Origin: Streptomyces sp. ML-6 | GTDB taxonomy: Bacteria > Actinomycetota > Actinomycetes > Streptomycetales > Streptomycetaceae | Direction of reading: 5' to 3' | NCBI RefSeq assembly: GCF_030116705.1 | Contig: NZ_JAOTIK010000001.1 | Location: 5,856,501-5,920,500, forward strand | Length of the DNA: 64,000 bases | Shown: positions 25,243 to 34,400 of the stretch, one piece after another | Position numbering within the stretch: the first letter of the stretch is position 1 | How the letters are laid out: each line of letters begins with the position of its first letter | Program-made: the position numbers and the translations under genes | The notes under the pieces: generated by a model | Told to the model about the DNA's origin: nothing | The model's database searches: none | Seen by the model: the letters and a program-made list of their open reading frames with translations, nothing else

Positions 25243-25837
25243 TGAGCACCCTTTCGAGCAGTGTCACATCTGGCTGGCCGCCGGCGGACTCGTTGCCGCC
25301 GGGCTGATGGATGGCGACGAGTCCGGCCTCGGCCAAATCGGCCACGAGGATCCGGGCAACGCCGAGCGGGATCGAGAGCAGTGCCGAAATCTCGGCGACC
25401 GACTTGATCTCGAAGCACAGCCGGCAGATCCGCTGGTGCTCGGGCAACTGCCCTTGCAGCCGGGACGGATCAGCCGTGGTACTGACCAACGCCTCAATGG
25501 CGAGTTGGTAGCGCGGTCGGGTCCGGCCACCTGTCATGGCGTACGGACGGACCAGAGGGTTGTGCGCGGCGGGCATGGCCGGTTCGGGTGCCTGCCGCGG
25601 CTGCACGGGCTGAATGCGGGGGGCCTGGGGCGCGTCGTAGCGGTGGGGGCGCTGCGAGGGCCACCCGGGGGCCTGCTGGGTGCCCTGCGGCGGCTGCTGG
25701 GGCTGCTGCGGCTGCCGGTAGGGCTGCTGGGCGCCCCGTCTGCTGGGGGTGGAGGGGAAGTTGAACCGGTTGTCCCCGTGCTCACCCGATGCGTTCCGGC
25801 CACCGTCGTACTGGTGTCCGCCTGGGGGTGTTGTCAC
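25223..25837 (-). CDS. cvnC2: Conservon DUF742 protein (CvnC)
   Basis: This 204-residue protein starts with a Pro/Gln-rich, disordered N-terminal half (QQPYRQPQQPQQPPQG) and ends in the DUF742 winged-helix-like domain: PLVRPYAMTGGRTRPRYQL, then LPEHQRICRLC, KSVAEISALLSIPLGVARIL and VTLLERVLSGLRKL. The GTG at 25837 follows GGAGGGAATC; the longer frame from 25885 has no such site. It sits between cvnB and cvnD in the operon, its last 20 bases overlapping cvnD. Confidence 0.9.
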   Translation of the reverse strand: MTTPPGGHQYDGGRNASGEHGDNRFNFPSTPSRRGAQQPYRQPQQPQQPPQGTQQAPGWPSQRPHRYDAPQAPRIQPVQPRQAPEPAMPAAHNPLVRPYAMTGGRTRPRYQLAIEALVSTTADPSRLQGQLPEHQRICRLCFEIKSVAEISALLSIPLGVARILVADLAEAGLVAIHQPGGNESAGGQPDVTLLERVLSGLRKL

Positions 25838-25927
25838 GATTCCCTCCTCCGCCTGCCGGTCCCGATCCCGGTGGGTCCGCGCCACCGCACTTTATGGCGC
25901 GGTGGCGCGAAACGCACTGTCTGTCTG

Positions 25928-26350
25928 TTAGTTAAGAAGACTTCCTTGGAGTTCGGCGCGGAGGTCCGGGGTCAGGACGTTGCCCGCACGGTCGACAAGA
26001 AGGGCCATTTCGTACCCGACCAGGCCGATGTCGGCGTCCGGGTGGGCGAGGACGGCCAGCGAGGAGCCGTCCGAGATGGACATGATGAAGAGGAATCCCC
26101 GCTCCATCTCCACGACCGTCTGATTCACGGCGCCGCCCTCGAAGATGCGGGAGGCGCCCGCGGTCAGCGAGGTCAGGCCGGAGGCGACGGCCGCCAGCTG
26201 GTCGGCGCGGTCGCGGGGGAATCCTTCGGACATGGCCAGCAGGAGTCCGTCGGCGGAGACCACCACCGTGTGGGACACCCCGGGGGTGTTGTCCACGAAG
26301 TTGGTGATCAACCAGTTCAGATTCTGCGCCGCCTGGCTCATCGGGCTCAC
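25928..26350 (-). CDS. cvnB2: Conservon roadblock/LC7 protein (CvnB)
   Basis: This 140-residue roadblock/LC7 fold protein includes LNWLITNFVDNTPGVSHTVV, SADGLLLAMSEGFPRDRADQ, VVEMERGFLFIMSISDGSSL and DIGLVGYEMALLVDRAG. CvnB proteins are thought to modulate the CvnD GTPase. The GTG start (26350) lies one base after the cvnA stop with AGGAGC at normal spacing inside cvnA; an ATG three codons later is too far from it. A tract of 184 bp (26127-26310) is identical to the other cvnB gene (31232-31415). Confidence 0.92.
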   Translation of the reverse strand: MSPMSQAAQNLNWLITNFVDNTPGVSHTVVVSADGLLLAMSEGFPRDRADQLAAVASGLTSLTAGASRIFEGGAVNQTVVEMERGFLFIMSISDGSSLAVLAHPDADIGLVGYEMALLVDRAGNVLTPDLRAELQGSLLN

Positions 26351-26351
26351 A

Positions 26352-29300
26352 CTAACGCTCCTGGTCGTAGGTATTACTGTCGTCCGAACCCGCGCTGCGT
26401 CCCCGGAGCACGCCCCGCCGCAGGTTGCTCAACCTGCCGCGGACGTCCTCGGGGGCGCGGGAAACCTGAGGGCCGCCCTGCTGGGTCTGCTCAGCCGTGC
26501 CCTCGACCAGATTGGCCTTGGGCACCCGCCGGGGGAGACCGGACGGGGTGATCCCGCCCGCCTTCGGCTCCCGGAGCTTCTCGGCACGCTCCCGGCGCTC
26601 GTCGTTCGCCGAGCGCCAGTCGTCGGCACCATCACCGTTCTGCTGCGCGGGCGACGGCTGCGGCGGCAGTTCCTCCTGCTGTCGCGGCTGCTGCTGCGCG
26701 GCGGGCCGGTTGTTGCCGCGGCCGGTGGGCTGCCAGTGCTGCTGGCCGCCCCGGCGCGGCAGACCGGTATCGGTCAGCTCGGGGCCGGAGTTCGGGGTGG
26801 GCCCCGGACGGTCGAAGCCTACGCTCTGCGGCGACTCGGCGGGGAGGCTCGGCGCAGATTCCGTTTCCACCTGGGCCGACGGCTCGTACGAACCCTGGTG
26901 GGCATCCTGGTCCGACCAGCCCTCCTGGTGGGGCCGAGGCGTGAACGGTTCTCCGGGGGACGGCTGGGCGGTTTCGCCAGCGGCATATGCGGCTTCCGTA
27001 TGACCGTCGGGCAGATCCTGACCGGGCTGCTCGGCGAAGCCCGCCTCACCGCGGTAGGGGTCGTAGCCGCCCCCGTACGGCGCCTGGCCGTACTGCTCCG
27101 GCTGCTGGGCCCGACCGTACTGCTCCTGCTGTTCGTACGGAGCCTGTTCGTACCGCTCCTGCTCGTACTGCTCCTGCCGGGGCTCCTGGCCGTAGCCGTT
27201 CGCCGGGTACGGGCCCTCGGCGTACTGCCCCTGCGGGAACTGAGGGAACTGCGGGTGCTCGTCGGCCGTCTGCGCCCCCAGCGCCGCCCGGCGCTCCTCG
27301 CGCCTCAGGGAACGGCCCACCGGGTCCAGCTGCGTCGCCCCCGCCGGATGCTGCTCGTAGCGCGAGTCGTCGAAGCCGAGCTCCGCCGCCGTGCGCATCC
27401 CGGACCGGGGCTGCTGCTCGAAGTCCTGCTGCTCCGGAATGATGGAGGAGACCGTGAAGTCGTCCGAGGCGGGGTCCGGTTCGCCACCGCCGCCGTGGGT
27501 GATGGCGTCCGGCAGCATGACCAGCGACGTGGTCCCGGCCTGCTCGCCCGAGGGGCGCAGCTGGACCCGGATGCCGTGCCGGTCGGCGAGCCGGCCGACC
27601 ACGAACAGACCCATCCGCTGCGACACCGCGACGTCCACGGTCGGCGGGTTGGCCAGCTTGTGGTTGATGTCGGCGAAGTCCTCGCCGGTGAGACCGATGC
27701 CCTTGTCGTGGATCTCGATCATCACCCGGCCGTCGGGCAGCCGGGTCGCGGTGACCCGCACCTTGGTCTGCGGCGAGGAGAAGGTGGTGGCGTTCTCCAG
27801 CAGCTCGGCCAGCAGGTGCACGAGGTCGGTGACGGACTGGCCGTGGATCTCGGTATCCGGCACCCCGGAGAGTTCGATGCGCTCGTACTGCTCCACCTCG
27901 GAGGCGGCGGCACGGAGCACGTCGACCAGCGGGACCGGCTGGTTCCAGCGGCGCCCCGGCTCCTCCCCGGCGAGGATCAGGAGGTTCTCGCCGTTGCGGC
28001 GCATGCGGGTGGCCAGGTGGTCCAGGCGGAAGAGGTTCTCCAGCTGGTCCGGGTCGGCCTCGTTGTTCTCCAGGTCGGTGATGAGGGTCAGCTGGCCCTC
28101 GATCAGCGACTGGTTGCGGCGCGACAGGTTGGTGAAGATCGCGTTGACGTTGCCCCGCAGCATGGCCTGCTCGGAGGCGAGCCGGACGGCCTCGCGGTGC
28201 ACCTGGTCGAAGGCGCGGGCGACCTCGCCGATCTCGTCGTGGCTGTTGATCGGGATCGGCTGGACGCGGGTGTCCACCCGGCCCGGATCGGCCCTGGAGA
28301 GCTGGTCGACCAGGGCCGGCAGCCGCTGCTCGGCGATGCCGAAGGCGGCGGTGCGCAGCCGGAGCATCGAGCGGCTCATCTGCCGGGCCATGAGACCGGC
28401 CAGGACGAAGGCGGCCAGCAGGGAGACGAGCACGACTGCGGCGTTCAGGAAGGCGTCCTTCCTGGCGTCGGAGGAGATCTCCGCCGCCTCGGTCACGGCC
28501 TTGTCGACGAGCTCGTTCTCGACCGTGGTGTAGCCGTCGAACTTGGCCGTGGCGGCGGCCATCCAGGTCTCCGGCGTGATGCCCTTCGCGGCCAGCTTCT
28601 CGGGCGACTTGCCCAGGGAGATCTGCTCGGCCATGCCGTCGAAGACGGAACCGTCGATGCCGGGCGGCTCCACGAACGGCACACCGGCGGCCTCGGCCTG
28701 CTCCTTGGCCTTCTTCAGCTTCGCGTTGCCCTCGTCGGCCTTGGCGGCCAGCACCTGCTTCAGCCGGGCGGCGTCCTCCTCCTTGGCACCGGAGGTGAAC
28801 TCGCCGAGGGCGACCTCCTCCAGGTAGTTGTACGAACCGAAGGCCTTGACCTGGGCGTCGAAGGTGGCGCGCTGCTGGCTCGGCCGTACCAGAAGGTGCA
28901 TGCCGATGGAGCGCTGAAGCGATTCTGCAGCCTTGGCGAGCTCCAGCGCGTAGACCGAACGGCCGTAGCTGGTGATGTTGCCGGTGCCCAGCCCCAGTTC
29001 GTTGCTGAACTCCATCAGCGAGTGCTGGACCTTGACGTAGCCCTCCTCCGTCCTCACCGGGTCCATGGCCCCGGTGAAGGCGGTCTTGCGCAGGTCGGGA
29101 AGGGTGGGTTCCTCCAGCCGGAAGAGCCGCAGCCGACGCTCCAGGCGCTCCGTCCTCGGCATGTTCTTGACGGCCTCGTCGAACTTGTCCGCCGCCTCGT
29201 CCGTGGTGGCCCGGGCCTTCGAGACGACGGCGGCATCGCGCTTGTTCGACAGCAGCGGCTGCGCGGTGAGGTCGCGCTCGTTGAGCAGGGCCTGACCGTA

Positions 29301-29585
29301 TTCGGCGGCGGCACGCACGGCCAGGGCGGTCTTCTCGGCGTCCTCGGCCTCGCGCCAGGTGTCGATCGAGTCCTTCACCTGGAAACCGCCCATGACCAGG
29401 CCGACCAGGACCGGGATCAGGAGAATGGCGTTCAGCCGGGTGGGCACCCGCCAGTTGCGGGGCGCCAGGCGGCTGGTGCTGCCGCCGGACACCGCCGCAT
29501 CGGCGGACGGCGTCGCGGCGGGCGTCGGCGGAGTGAAATTGCCCCGCTCCCGCCGCGCCGCGGCGCCCTCGTTGCTTCGCCTCAC
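26352..29585 (-). CDS. cvnA2: Conservon sensor histidine-kinase-like protein (CvnA)
   Basis: This 1077-residue membrane sensor has TM1 at about 50-68 (LNAILLIPVLVGLVMGGF), an extracellular helical nitrate/nitrite-sensor-like domain (about 75-375), TM2 (AAVVLVSLLAAFVLAGLMA), a HAMP-like linker, a dimer/H-box-like region (NVNAIFTNLSRRNQSLIEGQ), an HATPase domain (LLAELLENATTFSSPQT, IEIHDKGIGLTGED, GLFVVGRLADRHGI) and a roughly 350-residue Gln/Pro/Glu-rich disordered tail. No canonical phospho-acceptor His is obvious in the NxxR region. It is the first gene of the conservon; GTG 29585 lies after GAGAGG at a long spacing, like the second cvnA. Confidence 0.9.
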   Translation of the reverse strand: MRRSNEGAAARRERGNFTPPTPAATPSADAAVSGGSTSRLAPRNWRVPTRLNAILLIPVLVGLVMGGFQVKDSIDTWREAEDAEKTALAVRAAAEYGQALLNERDLTAQPLLSNKRDAAVVSKARATTDEAADKFDEAVKNMPRTERLERRLRLFRLEEPTLPDLRKTAFTGAMDPVRTEEGYVKVQHSLMEFSNELGLGTGNITSYGRSVYALELAKAAESLQRSIGMHLLVRPSQQRATFDAQVKAFGSYNYLEEVALGEFTSGAKEEDAARLKQVLAAKADEGNAKLKKAKEQAEAAGVPFVEPPGIDGSVFDGMAEQISLGKSPEKLAAKGITPETWMAAATAKFDGYTTVENELVDKAVTEAAEISSDARKDAFLNAAVVLVSLLAAFVLAGLMARQMSRSMLRLRTAAFGIAEQRLPALVDQLSRADPGRVDTRVQPIPINSHDEIGEVARAFDQVHREAVRLASEQAMLRGNVNAIFTNLSRRNQSLIEGQLTLITDLENNEADPDQLENLFRLDHLATRMRRNGENLLILAGEEPGRRWNQPVPLVDVLRAAASEVEQYERIELSGVPDTEIHGQSVTDLVHLLAELLENATTFSSPQTKVRVTATRLPDGRVMIEIHDKGIGLTGEDFADINHKLANPPTVDVAVSQRMGLFVVGRLADRHGIRVQLRPSGEQAGTTSLVMLPDAITHGGGGEPDPASDDFTVSSIIPEQQDFEQQPRSGMRTAAELGFDDSRYEQHPAGATQLDPVGRSLRREERRAALGAQTADEHPQFPQFPQGQYAEGPYPANGYGQEPRQEQYEQERYEQAPYEQQEQYGRAQQPEQYGQAPYGGGYDPYRGEAGFAEQPGQDLPDGHTEAAYAAGETAQPSPGEPFTPRPHQEGWSDQDAHQGSYEPSAQVETESAPSLPAESPQSVGFDRPGPTPNSGPELTDTGLPRRGGQQHWQPTGRGNNRPAAQQQPRQQEELPPQPSPAQQNGDGADDWRSANDERRERAEKLREPKAGGITPSGLPRRVPKANLVEGTAEQTQQGGPQVSRAPEDVRGRLSNLRRGVLRGRSAGSDDSNTYDQER

Positions 29586-29751
29586 TCGACCAACAACCTC
29601 TCGGCGTCGGCACCTACGCTGTGCCGTGTTTCGTTCAGGGTCGTACTACTCCGGAGTCCGACGAATTCCAGCACGGGGACCGGTCGCGTTCCAAACAGTC
29701 GGAACCTGCCATTCCGAGTGGCAGAGACCTCAGATAAAACGGACATAAGCA

Positions 29752-29779
29752 ATGAGCCCCGTCAAAAGGCGGGGCTCAT
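29752..29779 (-). terminator. Hairpin between the conservons
   Basis: A perfect 10-bp stem (ATGAGCCCCG at 29752-29761, CGGGGCTCAT at 29770-29779) has an A-rich eight-base loop. Transcripts of the right-hand conservon would read into it. Confidence 0.6.
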
Positions 29780-29852
29780 GTGAGCACAGTGACACCACTC
29801 GGATGCGTCCGGTGTCGAACGCGGAGCAATTCTCTGTCGAAACGTTATGAAT

Positions 29853-29892
29853 ACGGGGGCGGATCGTGTCAAAGGACACAGTCCACCCCCGT
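29853..29892 (-). terminator. Terminator after the second conservon
   Basis: The inverted repeat ACGGGGGCGGA (29853-29863) and TCCACCCCCGT (29882-29892) has an inner TGTC...GACA stem. It starts about 40 bases beyond the cvnD stop. Confidence 0.65.
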
Positions 29893-29932
29893 TTGATTAC
29901 GGCAACTGCCGTACGGGAATACCGACTTGCGC

Positions 29933-30514
29933 CTACTTGAGTCGTGCCATGAGGGCGTGTTCCACGAGCGTGATCAGACCGCTCTTGGCGTCCGCGCGGT
30001 GCCGTGCGTCCGTCGTGATGATCGGCGTGTCGGGGCCGATCTGGAGTGCTTCGCGGACCTCGTCGGGGGTGTAGGGCTGGTGTCCGTCGAAGCCGTTGAG
30101 GGCGATGACGAAGGGGAGCCCGCTGTTCTCGAAGTAGTCGACGGCGGGGAAGCAGTCGGCGAGGCGGCGGGTGTCGACGAGGACGACGGCGCCGATGGCG
30201 CCGCGGACCAGGTCGTCCCACATGAACCAGAAGCGGTCCTGTCCGGGCGTACCGAAGAGGTACAGGATCAGGTCCTGGTCCAGGGTGATGCGACCGAAGT
30301 CCATCGCGACGGTCGTCGTCGTTTTGCCACCGGTGTGCGTCAGGTCGTCGATGCCCGCGGAGGCGGACGTCATCACGGCCTCGGTGCGCAACGGATTGAT
30401 CTCCGAGACGGCACCGACGAACGTGGTCTTGCCCACGCCGAAGCCCCCGGCCACCACGATCTTCGCCGAGGTGGTGGCGCGGGCCGCACCGCCGCTAGAG
30501 CTTGCGAAGTCCAC
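29933..30514 (-). CDS. cvnD1: Conservon Ras-like GTPase (CvnD), second copy
   Basis: This 193-residue GTPase-like protein has the same motifs as its neighbour at 24661: P-loop GGFGVGKTT, switch II GTPGQDRFWFMW, and NGFD for the base-specificity loop. It differs from it at about five positions, including Gly for Asp before KTTTTVAMDFGR and a C-terminal Lys for Arg. Its central 263 bp are identical to the other copy although the flanks have diverged. That points to gene conversion rather than a very recent duplication of the whole operon. Its start overlaps cvnC by 20 bases. Confidence 0.93.
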   Translation of the reverse strand: MDFASSSGGAARATTSAKIVVAGGFGVGKTTFVGAVSEINPLRTEAVMTSASAGIDDLTHTGGKTTTTVAMDFGRITLDQDLILYLFGTPGQDRFWFMWDDLVRGAIGAVVLVDTRRLADCFPAVDYFENSGLPFVIALNGFDGHQPYTPDEVREALQIGPDTPIITTDARHRADAKSGLITLVEHALMARLK

Positions 30515-30902
30515 TGAGCACCCTTTCGAGCAGTGTCACGTCCGGCGCGCCGCCGGCCTCTCCGTTGCCCGGCTGGTGAATGGCCACCATGCCGGCTTCC
30601 GCCAGGTCCGCGACGAGGATCCGGGCCACCCCGAGCGGCATCGACAGCAGGGCCGAGACCTCCGCCACCGACTTGACCTCACGGCAGAGGTGGCAGATCC
30701 GCTGGTGCTCGGGGAGCAGTGTCCCCAGGTGCGCGGGGTCGGCCGTGGTGGATACCAGCGCCTCTATGGCGAGTTGGTAGCGCGGCCGGGTCCGGCCACC
30801 GGTCATGGCGTACGGGCGGACCAGTGGCTGGTCGCCTTCACCGTCGTACGACGCGTGGTTCAGCGCGCCGTACGGGTCGGGTGAGGCGGGTGGCGGGGTC
30901 AT
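30495..30902 (-). CDS. cvnC1: Conservon DUF742 protein (CvnC), second copy
   Basis: This 135-residue protein has a short N-terminal tail (TPPPASPDPYGALNHASYD) followed directly by the DUF742 domain (PLVRPYAMTGGRTRPRYQL, EVSALLSMPLGVARILVADL, LLERVLSGLRKL). It lacks the long Gln/Pro tract of the other copy. ATG 30902 has GGAGG just upstream. A 39-codon frame directly upstream ends in ATGA overlap with this start, so translation may be coupled. Confidence 0.9.
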   Translation of the reverse strand: MTPPPASPDPYGALNHASYDGEGDQPLVRPYAMTGGRTRPRYQLAIEALVSTTADPAHLGTLLPEHQRICHLCREVKSVAEVSALLSMPLGVARILVADLAEAGMVAIHQPGNGEAGGAPDVTLLERVLSGLRKL

Positions 30903-31018
30903 GAATCCTCCGGGCGTGACAGCAGTTCGTCGTGCCGTCTGAAGGGGCCGGTGGGGGGCTCTGAGCGGCCGGACGGGCGAGGGATGAGGGTATGGGCTGG
31001 GTCGATCGAATCTGTCAT
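30899..31018 (-). CDS. Possible 39-residue coupling ORF between cvnB and cvnC
   Basis: A small frame (MTDSIDPAHTLIPRPSGRSE, continuing to HDELLSRPEDS) starts 15 bases after the cvnB stop and ends with a TGA that overlaps the cvnC ATG as ATGA. It fills the otherwise empty 130-base gap. It has no recognisable domain and only a weak GGAC site. It could be a leader ORF for coupling, an old N-terminal extension of CvnC split by a frameshift, or chance. Confidence 0.35.
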   Translation of the reverse strand: MTDSIDPAHTLIPRPSGRSEPPTGPFRRHDELLSRPEDS

Positions 31019-31032
31019 CGGTCCACGACCGC

Positions 31033-31455
31033 CTAATGGAGCAGGCTGCCCTGGAGTTCTGCGCGGAGGTCGGGGGTGAGGACGGTGCCCGCGCGGTCGA
31101 CCAGCAGGGCCATCTCGTACCCGACCAGGCCGATGTCGGCGTCCGGGTGGGCGAGGACGGCCAGCGAGGAGCCGTCCGAGATGGACATGAGGAAGAGGAA
31201 GCCGCGCTCCATCTCCACCACGGTCTGACTGACGGCGCCGCCCTCGAAGATGCGGGAGGCGCCCGCGGTCAGCGAGGTCAGGCCGGAGGCGACGGCCGCC
31301 AGCTGGTCGGCGCGGTCGCGGGGGAATCCTTCGGACATGGCCAGCAGGAGTCCGTCGGCGGAGACCACCACCGTGTGGGACACCCCGGGGGTGTTGTCCA
31401 CGAAGTTGGTGATCAGCCAGTTCAGATTCTGCGCGGCCTGACTCATCGGGCTCAA
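31033..31455 (-). CDS. cvnB1: Conservon roadblock/LC7 protein (CvnB), second copy
   Basis: This 140-residue roadblock protein is nearly identical to the copy at 25928-26350 (differences include SQTV for NQTV and LLH for LLN at the end). The start is a TTG at 31455 directly after the cvnA TAG, with AGGAGC six bases upstream; the other copy has GTG at the same place. The 184-bp tract at 31232-31415 is identical to 26127-26310. Confidence 0.92.
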   Translation of the reverse strand: MSPMSQAAQNLNWLITNFVDNTPGVSHTVVVSADGLLLAMSEGFPRDRADQLAAVASGLTSLTAGASRIFEGGAVSQTVVEMERGFLFLMSISDGSSLAVLAHPDADIGLVGYEMALLVDRAGTVLTPDLRAELQGSLLH

Positions 31456-34400
31456 CTAACGCTCCTGCTGGTGAGTGGGGCCGAGTGGGAAACTGCCGGT
31501 CGACTGATTGTTGCTGTTGGCCTGTCGACCCTGCTGGATGCCCCGGCGGAGATTGGTCAACCGCCCGCGCACGTCGTCGGGCGCGCGGGAGACCTGGGGG
31601 CCGGACTGGTGGTTCTGCTGCTGGGCGGTACCCGGTACCAGGTTGGCACGGGGCACCCGGCGCGGAAGTCCGGAGGTGGTCACTCCGCCTGCCGCGGGCT
31701 TCTTGACCCGCTCCGCCTGCCGCACGAGTTCGTCGTTCGGCGAGGGGCGCCAGGTGGGCGTGGATCCGGTGTCCTCCCCGCCGGAGCGCGGCGCCTCGGG
31801 AGCGGACCGCTCCGGGGCCGGCTGCTGCGGGAGGGAGGCGGACGCCTGGGGTCCGGGGGCCTGCTGCGGCTCGGGAGCCTGCTGCGGGCTGTGGAACCAG
31901 TTGGTCTCCAGGGTGTCGTACAGCGGCGTACGACCGTCCCCGGGACCGGCCGCCGGAGGCAGCGCGTCGGACTGCGGCTGCTGCGGCAGGACCGGACGGT
32001 ACTGCGCGTTGTCCGCGGCCGGGCGCGGGGCGCCGAAGTCCGACGCGCCCTCCGGACCGGGCCGGAGCGGGGCGTCCAGGCCCTGCGGCTGGGCGGGCTG
32101 GGGCTGTCCGAAGTCGGGGCGGGCGAACTGGCCGGTGCCGGCCGGGTCCTGCGGCGCCTGGGCCGAGAAGTCCGGACGGGCGAACTGCCCGGTTCCCGTC
32201 GGGTCCTGCGGCGTCTGGGCCGAGAAGTCGGGGCGGGCGAACTGCCCGGTGCCGGCCGGGTCCTGCGGCGTCTGGGCGGAGAAGTCCGGACGGGCGAACT
32301 GCGCGGTGCTTGCCGGGTCCTGCGGCGCCTGGGCCGAGAAGTCGGGGCGCGCGAACTGGCCGGTGCCCGTCGGGTCCTGTGCGGACAGGTCCTGCGGGGC
32401 CGGGGCGGAGAAGTCCGGCCGGGCGAACTCGGCGGTGGAGCCGGGGCCCTCCCGGTCGTCCATGGCAGGCCGCGAAGGCAGCGGCGGGCCCATCTGCCGC
32501 TGGAACTGGCCGGTGGACTCGGGCTCCTCGTGACCGCGCGGGGTGTCGGGCCGGCCGAGCCGCGACGCGGACGGCTCCTCGGCACCCCAGCTGGTGGTCT
32601 GCGGGCGCTGCGGGGCGGGGTTGCCACCGGGCAGCTCGGCGCGCGGACCGCCGGCCGGGGGCAGCCGGAGGCCGGACTCGTCCTGGCCGGCGGGACGCTG
32701 GAAGCCACCCGGACCGGCCGGGGCCTGCTGGGGCCGGGGCTGCTGCGGCTGCTGCCACGGAGCGGGTGCGTTGCGGTCCTGGTGGCCCGGACCCTGACGG
32801 TCCTGGCCCTGGCGGTTCTGGCCGAACAGGTCGGGACGGCCCGGCTCCGCGAGGCCCGCGCCGTCGCCCTGGCCGCGGCCACCGGCCCTGGCACCGCCGA
32901 AGGCACCGGCGAGACCGCCGCCCTGACGCTGCGGCTGCCCCTGCCGGAAGACGTCCTGCGGACCTGTGCCGGGGTTCTGCCGGCCCTGCTGCCGACCGCC
33001 GCCGACCTCGCGCGAGGGCAGCGCGGCCCGCGGCGTGGAGCCCGAACCGACCTGGCCGCGCGAGGCACCCGGCCCCGAAGCGGCCCGGCCCGAGGGGGCA
33101 CCGCCGATGCCGGGACGCGAACCGGCGTTCGCATCCGGGGCACCGCCGAGCAGACCGGCGGGAGCGCCGGACTGCTGCCCGGGGCCCTGCTTGGGAAGCG
33201 GCTGCTTGCCGCCGTGCGCGACGTCGACCGGCAGCATGACCAGCGCGGTCGTACCACCGGAGTCGGAGGGCCGCAGCTGGATCCGGATGCCGTGACGCAG
33301 GGACAGCCGGCCGACCACGAACAGACCCATGCGGCGGGAGACCGAGACGTCCACGGTGGGCGGCGAGGCGAGCCGCTCGTTGATCGCGGCGAGGTCCTCG
33401 GGGGAGAGGCCGATGCCGGTGTCGTGAATCTCGACGAGCACCCGCCCGTCGGGCAGCGCGTGACCGGTGACCCGGACCTTCGTCTGCGGCGAGGAGAACG
33501 ACGTGGCGTTCTCCAGCAGCTCGGCGAGCAGGTGCACGAGGTCGTTGACGACGCGGCCGGCGACCTCGGTGGCGGGCACCGCCGCCAGTTCGATGCGCTC
33601 GTACTGCTCCACCTCGGAGGCGGCGGCACGGAGCACGTCGACCAGCGGGACGGGCCGGGTCCACCGGCGGCCCGGCTCCTCGCCCGCGAGGACGAGGAGG
33701 TTCTCGCCGTTCCGGCGCATGCGGGTCGCGAGGTGGTCGAGCTTGAACAGCGAGGAGAGCTGGTCCGGGTCGGCCTCGCGCGACTCCAGCTCGGAGATGA
33801 GCGAGAGCTGGCGCTGGATGAGGCCCTGGCTGCGGCGCGAGAGGTTGGTGAACATCGCGTTGACGTTGCCCCGGAGCAGGGCCTGCTCGGCGGCGAGGCG
33901 GACGGCCTCGCGGTGCACGTCGTCGAAGGCCGCGGCCACCTTGCCGATCTCGTCCCGGGAGTGCACGCCGACCGACTCGACCGAGGTGTCCACGTCCTGC
34001 GGGTCGGCCTCGGAGAGCTGCTTGACGAGCTCGGGCAGCCGGTCCTGGGCGACGCGGGTGGCCGTGTCCTGGAGCCGCCGCAGCGAGCGGATCATCGACC
34101 GGGCGACGACGAAGGCGCCGACCAGCGAGACACCGAGCACGAGCAGGATGAGCGCACCGCTGATGATCGCTTCGCGCTTCGACTCGTCGCGGAGCTCGCG
34201 GGCCTTGCCCTCCATGTCGCTGAGGAGGGTCTCCTCGATGGTCTTCATCGCCTGGATCTTGGTCGAGCTCTGGTCGTACCAGTCCAGGTAGGAGCGCCGT
34301 GCGGTGCCTTCCATGCCAGTGGAGCTGGTCAGCACCTTCCTGGCGTAGGCGCTGGCGGCCTTGATCTCCGGGTTGCCCTCGTCCAGCGTGGCGGTCAGTT

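Larger units (their letters stand above)
29586..29932. promoter_or_regulatory. Region between the two conservons: two terminators and a promoter
   Basis: No gene is seen in these 347 bases. The right part carries two hairpins that would end the upstream conservon (listed separately). The left part must hold the cvnA2 promoter. It contains GAATTCCAGCAC at 29663-29674, a 12-mer also present upstream of the other cvnA gene (35545-35556), a candidate shared promoter or regulator element. Confidence 0.55.

Noticed and set aside
30899..33664. A 921-codon minus frame overlapping cvnA, cvnB and the cvnC upstream gap
   Set aside because: Arg/Pro/Ala-rich out-of-frame shadow of cvnA; only its last 39 codons lie outside known genes and are listed separately with low confidence.
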